Program-made: the position numbers and the translations under genes
Shown: positions 46,920-57,707 of the stretch, in pieces
Layout: each line of letters opens with the position of its first letter
Numbering within the stretch: the stretch's first letter is position 1
Assembly: GCA_034766995.1 (NCBI GenBank)
Contig: CM068315.1
Span: forward strand, 16,088,010 to 16,152,009
From: Acanthacorydalis orientalis
Taxonomy: Eukaryota; Arthropoda; Insecta; Megaloptera; Corydalidae
Length of the DNA: 64,000 nt
Direction of reading: 5' to 3'
Notes under the pieces: generated by a model
Told to the model about the DNA's origin: nothing
The model's input: the letters and a program-made list of their open reading frames with translations, nothing else
Databases searched by the model: none

Positions 46920-46941
46920 ATATATATATATATATATATAA
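46920..46941. repeat. (TA)n microsatellite
   Basis: A short (TA)n immediately before the satellite array. Confidence 0.9.
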
Positions 46942-46944
46942 TTT

Positions 46945-47990
46945 TATTCTTTGTCAGAAAAGGCGTTAGTCGTTTTTTTAATAAAAAGAACATGTAAAGG
47001 AAATAATAATTATTACTTGCTTAGAAAATAATAATTCCTCAGTATTTATTAACAAGTTTCTAACGATAGAATTATTTCCCATATAAAATATGATTGTGAG
47101 ATTAAAAAAATGTTGAAGTTTGTACAGATGTGAAAAGAAGTTATTTGAATACTGAATTTAATTCTTTGCAAGAAAACTCATCGTCGTTTTTTTTATAAAA
47201 AACAAAAAAGGGAAGTAATAATCATTACTGGCTTAGAAAATAATAATTCCTCAGTATTTATTAACAAGTTTCTAAATACATAGTTACCATATAAAATATT
47301 ATTGCGGGATTAAAAAAAATGTTGAAATTTGTACAGATCTGAAAAAAAAGTTATTTGAGGACTGAATTTAATTCTTTACATGAAAACTCATCTGTCGTTT
47401 TTTTATAAAAAAAAGAAAGGAAGTGCTAATTATTACTTGCTTAGAAAATAATAATTTAATAGTATGTATTAACAAGTCTCTGAGGACCTACTTATTTACC
47501 ATGTAAAATATTATTGTGGAATTAAATATAATGTTGAAATTTGCACAGATGTGAAAAAGAAGTTATTTAAATACTGAATTTAATTCTTTGCAAGAAAACT
47601 CATCGGTCGTTTTTTTTATAAAAAAAACAAAGAACGGAAGTAATAATTATTACTGGCTTAGAAAATAATAATTCCTCAGTATTTATTAACAAGTTTCTAA
47701 CTGTATAGTTATTTACAATATAAAATATTAATACTGGATTAAAAAAAATGGTGAAATTTATACAGATCTGAAAAAGAAATTATTTGAGGACTAAATTTAA
47801 TTCTTTACACAAAATCTCATTGGTCGTTTTTTTACAAAAAAAAGAAAAAGTGCTAATTATTTCTGACTTAGACAATAATAATTTCTCAGTATTTATTAGC
47901 AAGTTTCTAAGGACCTAATTATTTACCATATAAAATATTATTGTGGGATTAAAAATAATTTTGAAATTTACACAAATCTTAAAATTTTTT
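46945..47990. repeat. satellite array, ~212-bp unit, higher-order A-B-A-B-A
   Basis: Five units start at about 46945, 47161, 47371, 47583 and 47800 (ATTCTTT.CA.GAAAACTCAT...GTCGTTTTTTT). All share TTAGAAAATAATAATT..TCAGTATTTATTAACAAG and a CAGAT.TGAAAAA block. In the unit tails, 1 and 3 have GATGTGAAAA and AATACTGAATTTA, while 2 and 4 have GATCTGAAAAA and GAGGACT.AATTTA. Unit 5 shares AGGACCTA.TTATTTACCAT with unit 3. Period about 425 bp per dimer. Confidence 0.85.
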
Positions 47991-47999
47991 TTGAACATA

Positions 48000-48390
48000 A
48001 TCAATTATAAACAGAGATTTTTCTTTCTCATTAAGGAAAATTCATATGATTTTAAAATAAACAACAAATCTTATGGTACTGTTAGATTTATTATTTTTTC
48101 AAAATTTTAATTTATTTTCTATCAATTTAGAATTTTATTCTTTGAAGTTTGGGTTCTTTTTTAAAATTTAATATATACAAATATCTATTTGAAGAAATAT
48201 CATTTTTTTTCTTTTTTATTTATGATCAAAAAACTGTTATAATATAAAATGTTGAAATATCTCACTTACAAGAACAGTGATATAGAAGAAAAAAAAAGAT
48301 AATTTCTTTTTAGTGCTTAAATACTCCGTATAAAAATTCTATGATATTAAACGATTTATTAAGTGTGCTCCAAATTTAAGTCTTGCATTT
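48000..48390. other. AT-rich stretch, no gene recognised
   Basis: Simple AT-rich sequence with poly-T runs. Confidence 0.4.
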
Positions 48391-48399
48391 TACATGATT

Positions 48400-48660
48400 T
48401 TCCACCATTATTAAATGAAAATCTATCGTAAATGTAAGAGGTTCTCTCAGAACAACTGGGAATTAATCGAAATGCAGTTCCGAAACAATGGGAAAAATTC
48501 ATAAACTCAGATAGTGTACTCAGTGCTGCATGAACTTTCTCAAAACAGCGTTGCCCGCCGGTTGAACATGTACATTTCATTGCGTGCTAGGCAATATAAG
48601 AAAGATTTTTTCTGGAAAATTGTTACAATAGCAACGCTAATGAGGTCCTTTTGTGGATCT
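48400..48660 (+). pseudogene. mariner transposase fragment, plus strand
   Basis: The plus strand reads LHELSQNSVARRLNMYISLR, then ARQYKKDFFWKIVTIATLMR. This matches the region just before and at the first catalytic block (IVTGDEK in relatives). It aligns at nucleotide level with the reverse complement of about 34970-35050, so it belongs to the same family as 34290-35190. The catalytic Asp is not preserved. No ends found. Confidence 0.7.
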
Positions 48661-48892
48661 GGTGGATCATGAAATTTTGCACACATCTAATACATCAAAT
48701 GATCCTAGTGTCCTATTTAAATAAAAAAAGAAAAATAAAATTATAAAAAAATACACTTTAGTTTAAGAAAATATTAAACAGATTATCAGCTGAATCATTT
48801 TTTTACCAAACAAGGCATTCACCCAATTTTAAATAAATAATCATGTTTCTGTTTGTAAATAAAACTTTAATTTCTTCTTAAAGTGCATTTCA

Positions 48893-49150
48893 GTAATTGA
48901 TTTAATTGTTGCTTATTCATATTTTGATGGTGGTGTCATCCTCATAGTCCTAAAACAAACCTAATCTAAATTAGGTTTTAAGATTATTTTTTTCTGTATT
49001 ATACCGCTTCATAAATGATAGAATTGTCATTGAATTGCACATAGGTGACAACAAAAAATTATTAATAATTCTTTATTGAACATTTTGATCACATACTCTT
49101 TTATAATATACGAAGTGAATAAAAAAATAATTTATGAAAGTGAATTTTGC
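48893..49150. repeat. palindromic MITE family, partial copy
   Basis: Left arm inner block TGTTGCTTATTCATATTTTG, the centre GATGGTGGTGTCATCC, then GAATTGTCATTGAATTGCAC, TTTATTGAACATTTTGATCA, GAAGTGAATAAAAAAATAAT and TATGAAAGTGAATTTTGC. The outer left arm is missing. Confidence 0.6.
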
Positions 49151-49273
49151 ATATACTTTTTGAAAATAAAATGAAAATTGTTATTTTGTATCAAATACTT
49201 TTCATGGCCGTTTTATTAATTAAAAATTAGTTTCAATAATTGTTTTTTTTTTTAATTTCTAATCAAATATATA

Positions 49274-50317
49274 TCAGGTTGCTGCAAAAGTATTTGTGGT
49301 TTTTACGTATCGAGTATAAAAACGCATATGTCAATTAAAAATTATATTTATTAATCAAAATAAAGAGCATTGGCCTGTACACATTTCTCCCAAAGGGAAA
49401 CAAGTTTGTTTATTCCTGCAAGATATAATTCTGTAGACCTGGAATTAATTATTTCATCGAAAGCGCTTCTTTGAGCTGGTTTTTGAAAACATTCTCTCTT
49501 AAGAAATTGCTCAAATATTTTAAAAAATGATAATTTGTCGAAGAAAGGTCGAGAGAATAAGGTGCGTGAGATAAAGTTTCACAACTCAATTCATTTATCT
49601 TTTTAGTCATTTGTGAGACGTTTGGTCGGGCGTTGTCATGAAGAAAATTTGGTCTTCATCGATTGACTAATGCTGATCGAAAATGATGCAACTTCTCATG
49701 AATTTTTTCAATTTCCTGACAATATTGTTCTGCTGTTATTGTTTCACCACGATTTAAAAAGTTGTAGTGAATAATACCTCTTGCCGACCACCAAACAGTG
49801 ACTATAAGCTTTTTTCATAAAGCTTCGGATTAGGAAACTGTTTTTGGTGCTTCTTCTCGGTTTAGCCACTGTGATGAACGTTTCCGATTGTTGTAGAAAA
49901 TCTAATTTTCATCACGCGTGACAATGTGATCATGAAGGACGTCCATGACACCCTCCTCGTCATCAAGGCTTTCGTTTCCATTATGAAATTTTCGGAACCA
50001 GTGTTGAGCTGTACGTTCACTAATTGACTCTTCACCAAAAACAAATTTGATATTTCAGGCAGTTTCTGTCGCCTAACGTCTCAATATAAACTCATACAAC
50101 ATATCGGTCGAATTTGCATTTTTCTATGACTAATTTGAGAGGTTATATCCAACAATATTAAAGAATGGAAACAATAAAGATAATATGGAATCAGTAGTGC
50201 TAATTTCATTGTTTACAATGATTTATCACATGACTATAATAAAAGATAACTGTAACTAGAAAAATCGGCACCAAACTTAAAATGATAAAAACCGCAATTA
50301 TTTTTGCACCAACTTAA
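49274..50317 (-). mobile_element. mariner (cecropia/Hsmar1-like ends), 1,044 bp
   Basis: TA flanks at 49272-49273 and 50318-50319. The left end TCAGGTTGCTGCAAAAGTAT and the right end (reverse complement) TTAAGTTGGTGCAAAAATAA, each followed by TTGTGG or TTGCGGTTTTT, resemble the GGTTGGTGCAAAAGTAATTG ends known from Hsmar1-type mariners. Shorter than the usual ~1.28 kb. The gap lies in the linker between the DNA-binding and catalytic domains. Confidence 0.9.
49430..50119 (-). pseudogene. mariner transposase pseudogene
   Basis: The minus strand begins near the Met at 50119. The helix-turn-helix end reads FGEESISERTAQHWFRKFHN, then jumps to DVLHDHIVTRDENxIFYNNR at the first catalytic block. Later come FLHDNARPNVSQMTK and YSLDLSSTNYHFLK. 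The second aspartate (HDN) is kept. The third is Asn (STN). About 60-80 residues of linker are deleted and frameshifts remain. Confidence 0.85.
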
Positions 50318-50362
50318 TATATATGTATATATATATATATATATATATACATACATACATAT
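50318..50362. repeat. (TA)n/(CATA)n microsatellite
   Basis: (TA)n beginning exactly at the TA that flanks the mariner at 49274-50317, ending in (CATA)n. Confidence 0.9.
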
Positions 50363-50599
50363 TTTATATCTTTCATGTGTCTTTAGAAAAATTCTATTAA
50401 ATTACTTTATCGTGTGCAGTATTTTTCCATTAATTGAGTTTTATATCATCTGATATGAAAATAATGTACAGTGTTTCTACGCTAGTGTCTTATATTTTTC
50501 TAATGAGATATATTGTTTCTACATTTTCTATAAGACACACACACACGTATATATATATAATGTGTGTGTGTATGTATAATATAAAAGAATGAAGAATAC

Positions 50600-50950
50600 A
50601 GTTGAGTTCCGACCGTTACCCAATCTCATTTAGTTTCAACTTGAATCGAATTGGAAATGTAACAGAAAGCAGAGAGAAATTTTCACAAAATATATAATAC
50701 TGTACGTTTCATTGTTCTTCAATTCTCGTTACGCGCTCGCTTTATGACAATACCGTGTATATAGAAGAATGGAACGAGCTGTGGGGCACAGTCGAGCGTC
50801 ACCTCCCAACTTATTTGCTTTAAACTTAATTATCTTTTGAGACATTCCAAGCTACCGTCGACGACAATTCCCTCTTTGCACAATGTCATTAGATTTTATG
50901 CAGACAATTGGCAATTCCGCCAATCTATAATTATGTGTGTGGGTAGGTGG
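50600..50950. other. GC-richer single-copy-looking island
   Basis: CpG-containing sequence (CGTTACGCGCTCGC, GTCGAGCGTCACC, ACCGTCGACGACA) without an ORF. TTGGCAATTCCGCCAA near 50910 is a near-palindrome. Candidate regulatory DNA. Confidence 0.35.
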
Positions 50951-50959
50951 GTGATATTA

Positions 50960-52500
50960 TAATAAATTTCATACGTTACGTTCGGCTGTTCTCTACTAAA
51001 TCATAACGATGTTCAGATAATTTATTATAATTGTTTGAAATGGTTATAAGGGAGTCTGGAGAATATGTACTAGTTGAAAGGATATTTATTCGTTTTATAA
51101 ATAAATATTTTTATCTTTTGAGATAATCAAATTTTTCTAAAGTAGTATCTTTTTATTGAATAATGTGAATATAACATTATTATGTGCTATCTTGTTTAAA
51201 GTAATCTCATTTAGATGATATGCATTTATTTCAGTGTTCCTGTTGATTTTCCACGCAATTATAGTTTTTAGCTATTGAAATGTGACTTAGTTTTTCTTTT
51301 ATATTATTTTGGATAATTCAATTGTCATAAATTCTTTTTCTTTTTAAATTTATTTTGATTTTCGAAAATCGGTGAAATATTACGAAACGGTATTGTATGA
51401 TATTGCCTAAAATTATCTTGTCTTGCAAATTTATATTCAGTAGAAATAATCTTTTAAAATATAGCTTATAATAATATCCGAGCTTCAAAAAATACAGTAC
51501 GGAAAACTATTTTTTTTAATCAGTTATTTATACAAATTGAAAAATGTATTTTACAGTAACAATCAGCAATCGTATCTTTTTCCTGAAATCATCATAGAAA
51601 TGAAACATTTGAATGTACAGAAATCAAAAAATCTCATTTGTGAACATTTCTTGTGGGTAACCTCCCTTCCAACAAGATCACATCGACACTTGACTAATTG
51701 ATCAAGTAAAATATTCATTCAGGCGGTCTTTAAGATTGTGTATACGTCTCAACTTTGAAAACCTGAGGCATACTTTATATCCATTACGTTATTCTATGTG
51801 AAAAAAAAAACTTAAACAGCAGGTCGTAGTTCAGTGATCAATACGTCAGATTAGTTACCAATAGATTAAACAAAGAAAAAACACTATTTAGGCTGTCAAT
51901 TCGTGCACTTTACACTCTTCAAAATCATTAATATTACATGACAGTTTTTAAAAATAAAAAATATACACACAATATCTCATGATTATATCATAAAATAGTT
52001 TTTCAAGACGAATTTTATACTAGAAAGGAATGTAGATACTTGTGTAGATTTTTTTAAAAGTATTCGAAAATAGATCTTTTAAAAAATTCATATTTTGATA
52101 ATCTTTTCTCGTACATCAAACAATCGCTACACTGGTATACTTCTTAAAGTATACTAATTAATTCGATCGTAACAGTTATAACATAGCGTATAATGATTGA
52201 GGATGGATGTTGTATTAAAAAAAATACTATCAAGGGTCAGAAAAAGAACAAAAAGAAATTAACAAAACCATCAGAAACATGCTCACGATCTACACACACT
52301 ATCATCTTCGGATCGTTTCTAAAATACAAGTAAGAAAAAAAACAACACACAAGAATACTCCTTGGACCTAACAAGGTGATTGAGACTCGCATACATACAT
52401 ACGTGTTTCTTATTTATGTATAGGATGGCCGACTTATCTGTAACCGGTTGCGAAAAAATATATAAGAAGGAACATCGATCAAGTTTTGTGATGGTTAGTT
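50960..52500. other. AT-rich stretch, no gene recognised
   Basis: AT-rich unique-looking sequence without an ORF above the noise. Confidence 0.4.
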
Positions 52501-52508
52501 TTCATATT

Positions 52509-52885
52509 CAGTTTTGACACTGTGGCTTAACTCAACTTTGTGGCTTTCACAAATTATTTTTTTTATTCCGTAAAATACAACATTTTTTTCTGATTATAAA
52601 TGTTTAATAAATCCTTACTGATCATTTTTGATTGTTTATATGCATTTCAGTAACGATGCGGTCATCTTCAGAGCGTTGGGCTACAAAAAAATCTCTGATT
52701 TTTGAATTTTGTGAACAGTTTTTTGTATTTTGACGTTCTGAGAACGATACTATCGCCATCAACTACGCATTATCAGTAATCAAAAATGATTGATGATGAT
52801 TTATTAAACATTTTTAACCTGAAATTTTTTTTCTGGCTGTAGATCGAAAAAAGAATTCATTTGTAAAAATGGTTAGTTTTGTCTA
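52509..52885. repeat. palindromic MITE, reference full-length copy
   Basis: Defines the family. The left terminus CAGTTTTGACACTGTGGC is followed by CACAAATTATTTTTTTTATT, TTTTCTGATTATAAATGTTT, TGATCATTTTTGATTGTTTA, TATGCATTTCAGTAACGATG and CGGTCATCTTCAGAGCGTTG. It is mirrored as GACGTTCTGAGAACGATA, ATTATCAGTAATCAAAAATG, TTTATTAAACATTTTTAACC and CGAAAAAAGAATTCATTTGT. The whole sequence is an imperfect palindrome with long arms and no ORF. The transposase family that moved it is unknown. Confidence 0.75.
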
Positions 52886-52889
52886 AAAA

Positions 52890-53780
52890 TTTTTTTTAAA
52901 TGACGAATTTTTGAATGAGGTCGTCTCTAAATTTTATAAAAGAGGATTTGTTTTAAGTTTTGTTAACTACCTCGTTCAATTATAGACCTCCATATAGCAT
53001 ATTTATAAATGTTTTATAAACAGCTCGGAAATTCTTTTAATTTTCAATAATTGGAATTTGGATGTACAATATTTAATGATTTTTAGATAACAAACTAACT
53101 GATTAATAAAAGAATATCTTATTAAATTTTCAAAATGTAGAAAAATTATTTTAAAAAGAATTTTATTATATTTTTAATCAGTTTTATTTTTTTTCTAAAA
53201 AAAGTCCTTAATGATTTACTTTTTTCAATAATATAAAAAATAATATAAAAAAAACTCCATTCTTAACTACGAGTAACTATGATAAAAATGTTAAATTGAT
53301 TAAAAAAGTGAAAAATAAATCATATCTGTGTGTATTAATCAGTGTGAATATTTATTTAAAACTCATTTAAAATTAAACAAGCGGATTTGAATTGTTGAAA
53401 ATCAGGTTAATTTCAGATCTATTTGTATATATTTTTCAATATGTGGTATATGGACGTCTATCATTATTCAAAGTACGGTAGGAAAGCAACGAAACTATCA
53501 GTAAATCTTTCATTATTGAAAAATAATTGAATGAAGTGTTTTTCCATCTCTTTTAAAGTAGTTTTCATTGCCTTAAACTCCTTTCTCCGTTCTTTCCTTC
53601 CACGCTTCGAAATAATTTTGTAAATTTTGTAATTCAGGAATGCTTTTAGATGCTCTATCGCACATCCCTTTATATTTCATTTTTATCAATTCTAAACAAA
53701 AAGACACAAATAGATGAGTTCTGCCAAATACATGAATGTTCCTTTTATATAACTTTCTTTTTGACGGAATAAATTAATTT
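52890..53780. other. AT-rich stretch, no gene recognised
   Basis: Very AT-rich up to about 53450. 53500-53760 is less so, but shows no gene. Confidence 0.4.
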
Positions 53781-53787
53781 TTTTCGA

Positions 53788-54091
53788 TGTTGCCTTTTAC
53801 AAATGAATTTTCTTTTCATCCCACTACCACAAAATCATTATTTATCGTTGCTTATGTACATTTCAATGTTGATACCTTTATCTTTAGAGTACAAAAATCT
53901 GATCAAATATTTACAGTAGTTTATATCACGCTAAGGTGCAGAAAAATCAGATTTTTTTATACATATATTTTGTGAAGTTGATGGATGATCGATGATCTAT
54001 TGATCATTTAAATCAGGCAATTTTTCAATTTCTGTGGGATGAAAAACGACTTCATTGAGAAAGTGAATTTAGCTAGTGTCAGAACTGTATT
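53788..54091. repeat. palindromic MITE family, near-complete copy
   Basis: TTTTACAAATGAATTTTCTT, ATCCCACTACCACAAAATCA, TGCTTATGTACATTTCAATG, the central CTTTATCTTTAGAGTACAAA, mirrored GGTGCAGAAAAATCAGATTT, ATTGATCATTTAAATCAG, GTGGGATGAAAAACGACTTC and the clean end AGTGAATTTAGCTAGTGTCA followed by GAACTG. Confidence 0.7.
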
Positions 54092-54369
54092 GGTTTTTCT
54101 GTCTCAAGTCACAACATATGTGTCTTTTAGAATTAGTGTTTATCTTTATCCATTAGTGACCACGAATCCATACATTCTATGTAAAATGTGTACTTCTCAT
54201 TAAAGTCACATAAATCCTTGAAGAACCATTGCTCTGTTTTTGTGAAATTGAAGTGTGAGAATTGGAAAATTATATGAAAGATTAATAAATAATTGAAATG
54301 TCATATTAATCATTCATAAGTAAATAAGAATATTTATAAACTCCTAGCACTTTGTAAACACTCCTTGTA

Positions 54370-54371
54370 TA

Positions 54372-54412
<41 letters not shown>
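54370..54412. repeat. (TA)n microsatellite
   Basis: (TA)n followed by TGTA/CACA-rich sequence to about 54510. Confidence 0.95.
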
Positions 54413-54416
<4 letters not shown>

Positions 54417-54509
54417 TTACATGTACATATGTGTGTATAGTTTGTATGTACATGCGTGCATATATTCGTGGTTGTGTGTGTGTACACGCACACATATGCA
54501 CACATGTGA

Positions 54510-55180
54510 GCAAAAAACGTACGATTGCCGTCGTAGTCTTCAGCGAGCGATCCAGCAGGCCGTGGCCGTCGTGTTGAAATATACATCGTGACTTGGCCCC
54601 GCCCAGTTTGATTGTTTTATTTGTGGCCCCGCGATGGCTGCGGCCATGCCATTGGCCGCGATCACCTTACGTCATGCGGTCATCATCACCCAGCCGTGTT
54701 GATCATTGCCACTGCACATATTTCTTTACCGGTCCTCGTGGAATACACAACACATACACACGAACACACGCACACATCCGTTTCAACTAACACGGGCTAA
54801 TGTTTTAAAATATGCCAGAACTTGTTATGAAAAGGAATTAAGATTATTTGATTTGTCGCTTATTAGCCAACCCGATAAACAACTCGAAAGTTTAACACCG
54901 CTTACGCCTAACGTTCAGTCCGGATCGATTTGAATTATTATCTGTTTTTTTATCCGGTGCCTGTGTTAACATTGACCCAATCGGTTAAGTTCAAATAGAT
55001 TGAAATTTTACAAATGTTGATTGGGACAGAGAGTAGCGATACTTGTGTTCTCGACCGCTGCGCTCCTTTACATTCTACTACATATTTTCGTTGGTGCGAA
55101 GTTGTTCTTGAGCATTTCATCGACGGCATTAAAAATGACACTCGACGACGAAACTACAACACGGTTCGGACCGCCCTCAT
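54510..55180. promoter_or_regulatory. GC-rich island with promoter-like motifs
   Basis: The most GC-rich region of the window. Over about 80 bp it holds a GC box (GGCCCCGCCC, 54595-54604), an inverted CCAAT box (ATTGG, 54651-54655) and a CRE-like TTACGTCAT (54667-54675). The GGCCCCGC pentad recurs near 54625. Overlapping plus-strand frames (54593-54790, 54612-54800, 54706-54933) have no recognised domain. I infer a promoter or enhancer, but neither direction nor transcript is shown. Confidence 0.45.
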
Positions 55181-55533
55181 AAATTATTTGTGAAGATAAC
55201 GTTCAATCGGAACAGTGATTTTTACATGGAATTTAAATTTGAATGTAAATCTATGATTATATATGATAGAGTTACGAATATTTCTTTTTTTGGAAATATG
55301 ATTTTAGGAAAAAGCATTGATATAAGTATAGTTGTTAGTACTGTTGTTAAAATAATTTTAACAAATAAATTTCCGCTTCTTATAAATTATAAAATATATT
55401 ATCTAAATCATCGATAATCAACTATTGAATATTTTGATCAAACAGAAATATTTTTGATTAATGAAAAATTCAAACTATCATTTTTAGATTCTAAAAACTG
55501 TGTAACACATATTTATAATTGAGAATTTAAGCT

Positions 55534-55875
55534 TAATTCTGTAAATAAATAAATAATTTTCCTAAATTTTTTTTACTCCACAAACTACGAAAAAAATTAT
55601 GATTAAAGATTTTCAATAAATTATTTCTGATTATTACTTATGCGCATTTTAATGGCAACGTCATCATTTTCAGAGCGGTAGGTACAGAAAAATCTGTTTT
55701 TCTGTATTTTAATGTTCTGAAAATGACAGAATCTCCATGGAAATACACTTAACTGAGAATCAAAAATGATCAATAACAATTTATTGAACATTTTTCATTA
55801 GAAAAATTTTTAGTTTTGGAGTGAAAAAAGAATTCATTTGTGGAAGTGAATTTAATCATAGTGTCATAATTATAT
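55534..55875. repeat. palindromic MITE family, full-length copy
   Basis: AATTCTG at the left, TTTTTTACTCCACAAACTAC, ATTTCTGATTATTACTTATG, the centre GGCAACGTCATCATTTTCAG, GTACAGAAAAATCTG and mirrored TTAATGTTCTGAAAATGACA, CCATGGAAATACACTTAACT, AATCAAAAATGATCAATAAC, TTTATTGAACATTTTTCATT, GTGAAAAAAGAATTCATTTG, ending AATCATAGTGTCATAATTAT. About 340 bp, and the best arm-to-arm match in the set. Confidence 0.75.
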
Positions 55876-56154
55876 TTTAACTTAATTGACACCTCATAAA
55901 GCATTTCTTTTATTAATGTATTCTATAATTATTATTAGTTTATATCTTGATACGTAAATACATAAAAAATAATTATTGTATTTTGAAGCTTGTATCGAAA
56001 GTATTTTTTATGCAAATACTAATCATAACATTTTACAGTTATCTTTGTCATAGAAAGAACATATTAACAAAAAAAAGAATGTATTTTTACAAATAAAAGA
56101 ACGTTCTCTCCAGGCCCCATAAAATGATTATTAATAATATATTTAATCCTGTTA

Positions 56155-56430
56155 GTTTTTGTTCATTGGAATCAGATAAATGTTTGTACTAGATAAGTGT
56201 AATTTACTACTAGTTTCGACACCAGTGTCATCCTTAGGTAAATTTTAGAATCTGAATATTTTTGTATATTCAATGTTCAAAATTCTCTAAAAAAATCTTC
56301 AACATCTAGCTGAAACTAGTGGTGTAGAACAGACAGCTCTGATCTAAATGGACGAAAACCAAGAGGATAACGTAACGAACAGGATAATGTATCAACAGGA
56401 TCGCAGACGTCAAAGCAATAATAATATATT
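56155..56430. repeat. dispersed repeat X, copy 1
   Basis: Shares with 60735-60900: AGATAAGTGT.AATT..., ACTAGTTTCG, an AACTAGT repeated in inverted form, CAGA.A...GATCT, then ATAACGTA and GTATCAACAGGATCGCAGAC. The ACTAGTTTCGACACCAGTGT segment can fold back on the downstream CTGAAACTAGTGG. Class unknown. Confidence 0.55.
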
Positions 56431-57025
56431 TGTAATATAATAATTATAATAATTGATTTTTTGATTAATTTTTTTAAATCTATCGAAAAGAACCTTAATT
56501 AATTATCTACACATATTTTTATTTTCCGTTCATTTCATTTCTGCAAGTTTATTCCTGATTTATAAACAAAAAAGTATGAAATAATATCCCTGTTAATCCT
56601 GTATTTCTATTGCAAGCACACGAAATACACATTCGGTCTCATACTAGCTCTAATATATATATATATATATTTTAAATATAGTTCTCTCTTCTTTGAGATA
56701 AAATGTAATGTTTGTGCTTTTAACGTTATTACTTTATCAAAAGTTATGTTGTACGTTTGGAATTTTGCCCGTGCATTTCTCATTTATGTATTGAGGATAT
56801 TTGAATAAAAAAGTACTTTAATCACATATGAGAATGTATAACCATTGGATTGCTTTTTTTAATTTGGCAAAGGTTCCTGCATGCCTTATGTTTGATAATT
56901 TAAATATTTACACAAATTAATTATTTTTCATCCCACAAACCACAAAAATATATAAAATATATTCTGATAGAATGAATTCTTGATAACCAAATTAAATAGG
57001 AACCGTAAAATTAAAAAAAATGAGT
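56430..57025. other. AT-rich, short MITE arm and (TA)n
   Basis: A short (TA)n at 56652-56670 and a left-arm snippet of the palindromic MITE (TTTTTCATCCCACAAACCAC) near 56925-56960. Otherwise nothing recognised. Confidence 0.45.
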
Positions 57026-57032
57026 TGCTTAA

Positions 57033-57659
57033 TCTATTTGAGACGAACGATTTCTTATAAGATGATCCTCAGGAGCCAAAAAAAATTTTTTTTTTGTTTA
57101 TGTTGAAAATTTAGAAAAGAGAAAATGTTTGGAAGGTGATAAATTAAAATTGTATATAATTTTCGTTCAAATTAGATGATTATACACCATGTCTATCATT
57201 GTCTCTTCAGCATTTTTATATTACGAAAGATCGATGACACAGCATGTGTGTCGTACACATAAAAAAGAAAAAAAACATAATTTAAGTGGAAAACATTTAT
57301 TTCCAAAATACTAAATAAATATAGAAACATTAGCTTAAATTCAGCAATAAAAATTAGAAAACAATACAGAAGTAATAAGTACTTATAACATTTACATCAT
57401 AAAAAAATATTTTTTTTGTTTGTGGTAATCCTTGAAGCTCCCTCTCAAACACAACCCAAATTTTTTTCGCAAACAGGACAAAAGTAATTAGTCGATTTTC
57501 TTCTACGATTACGGTAGTCTTGTTTGCAATTCTTTCATTGTATTTTGTTACTTTTATCTCTATGCAACATTTCAGGTAGATGTTCCGATATTTTTGAAAC
57601 AGTAGATAATTTATGTCGGAAATTTTCAAATAATGTATATATATATATATATATATATG

Positions 57660-57707
<48 letters not shown>

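Noticed and set aside
48359..48580. 73-codon minus-strand ORF with several cysteines, looked like a small secreted protein
   Set aside because: It is the antisense of a mariner transposase fragment that reads on the plus strand.
50905..50925. NFI-type palindromic binding site
   Set aside because: The spacer is 6 bp rather than the 5 bp of the consensus. Too weak to call.
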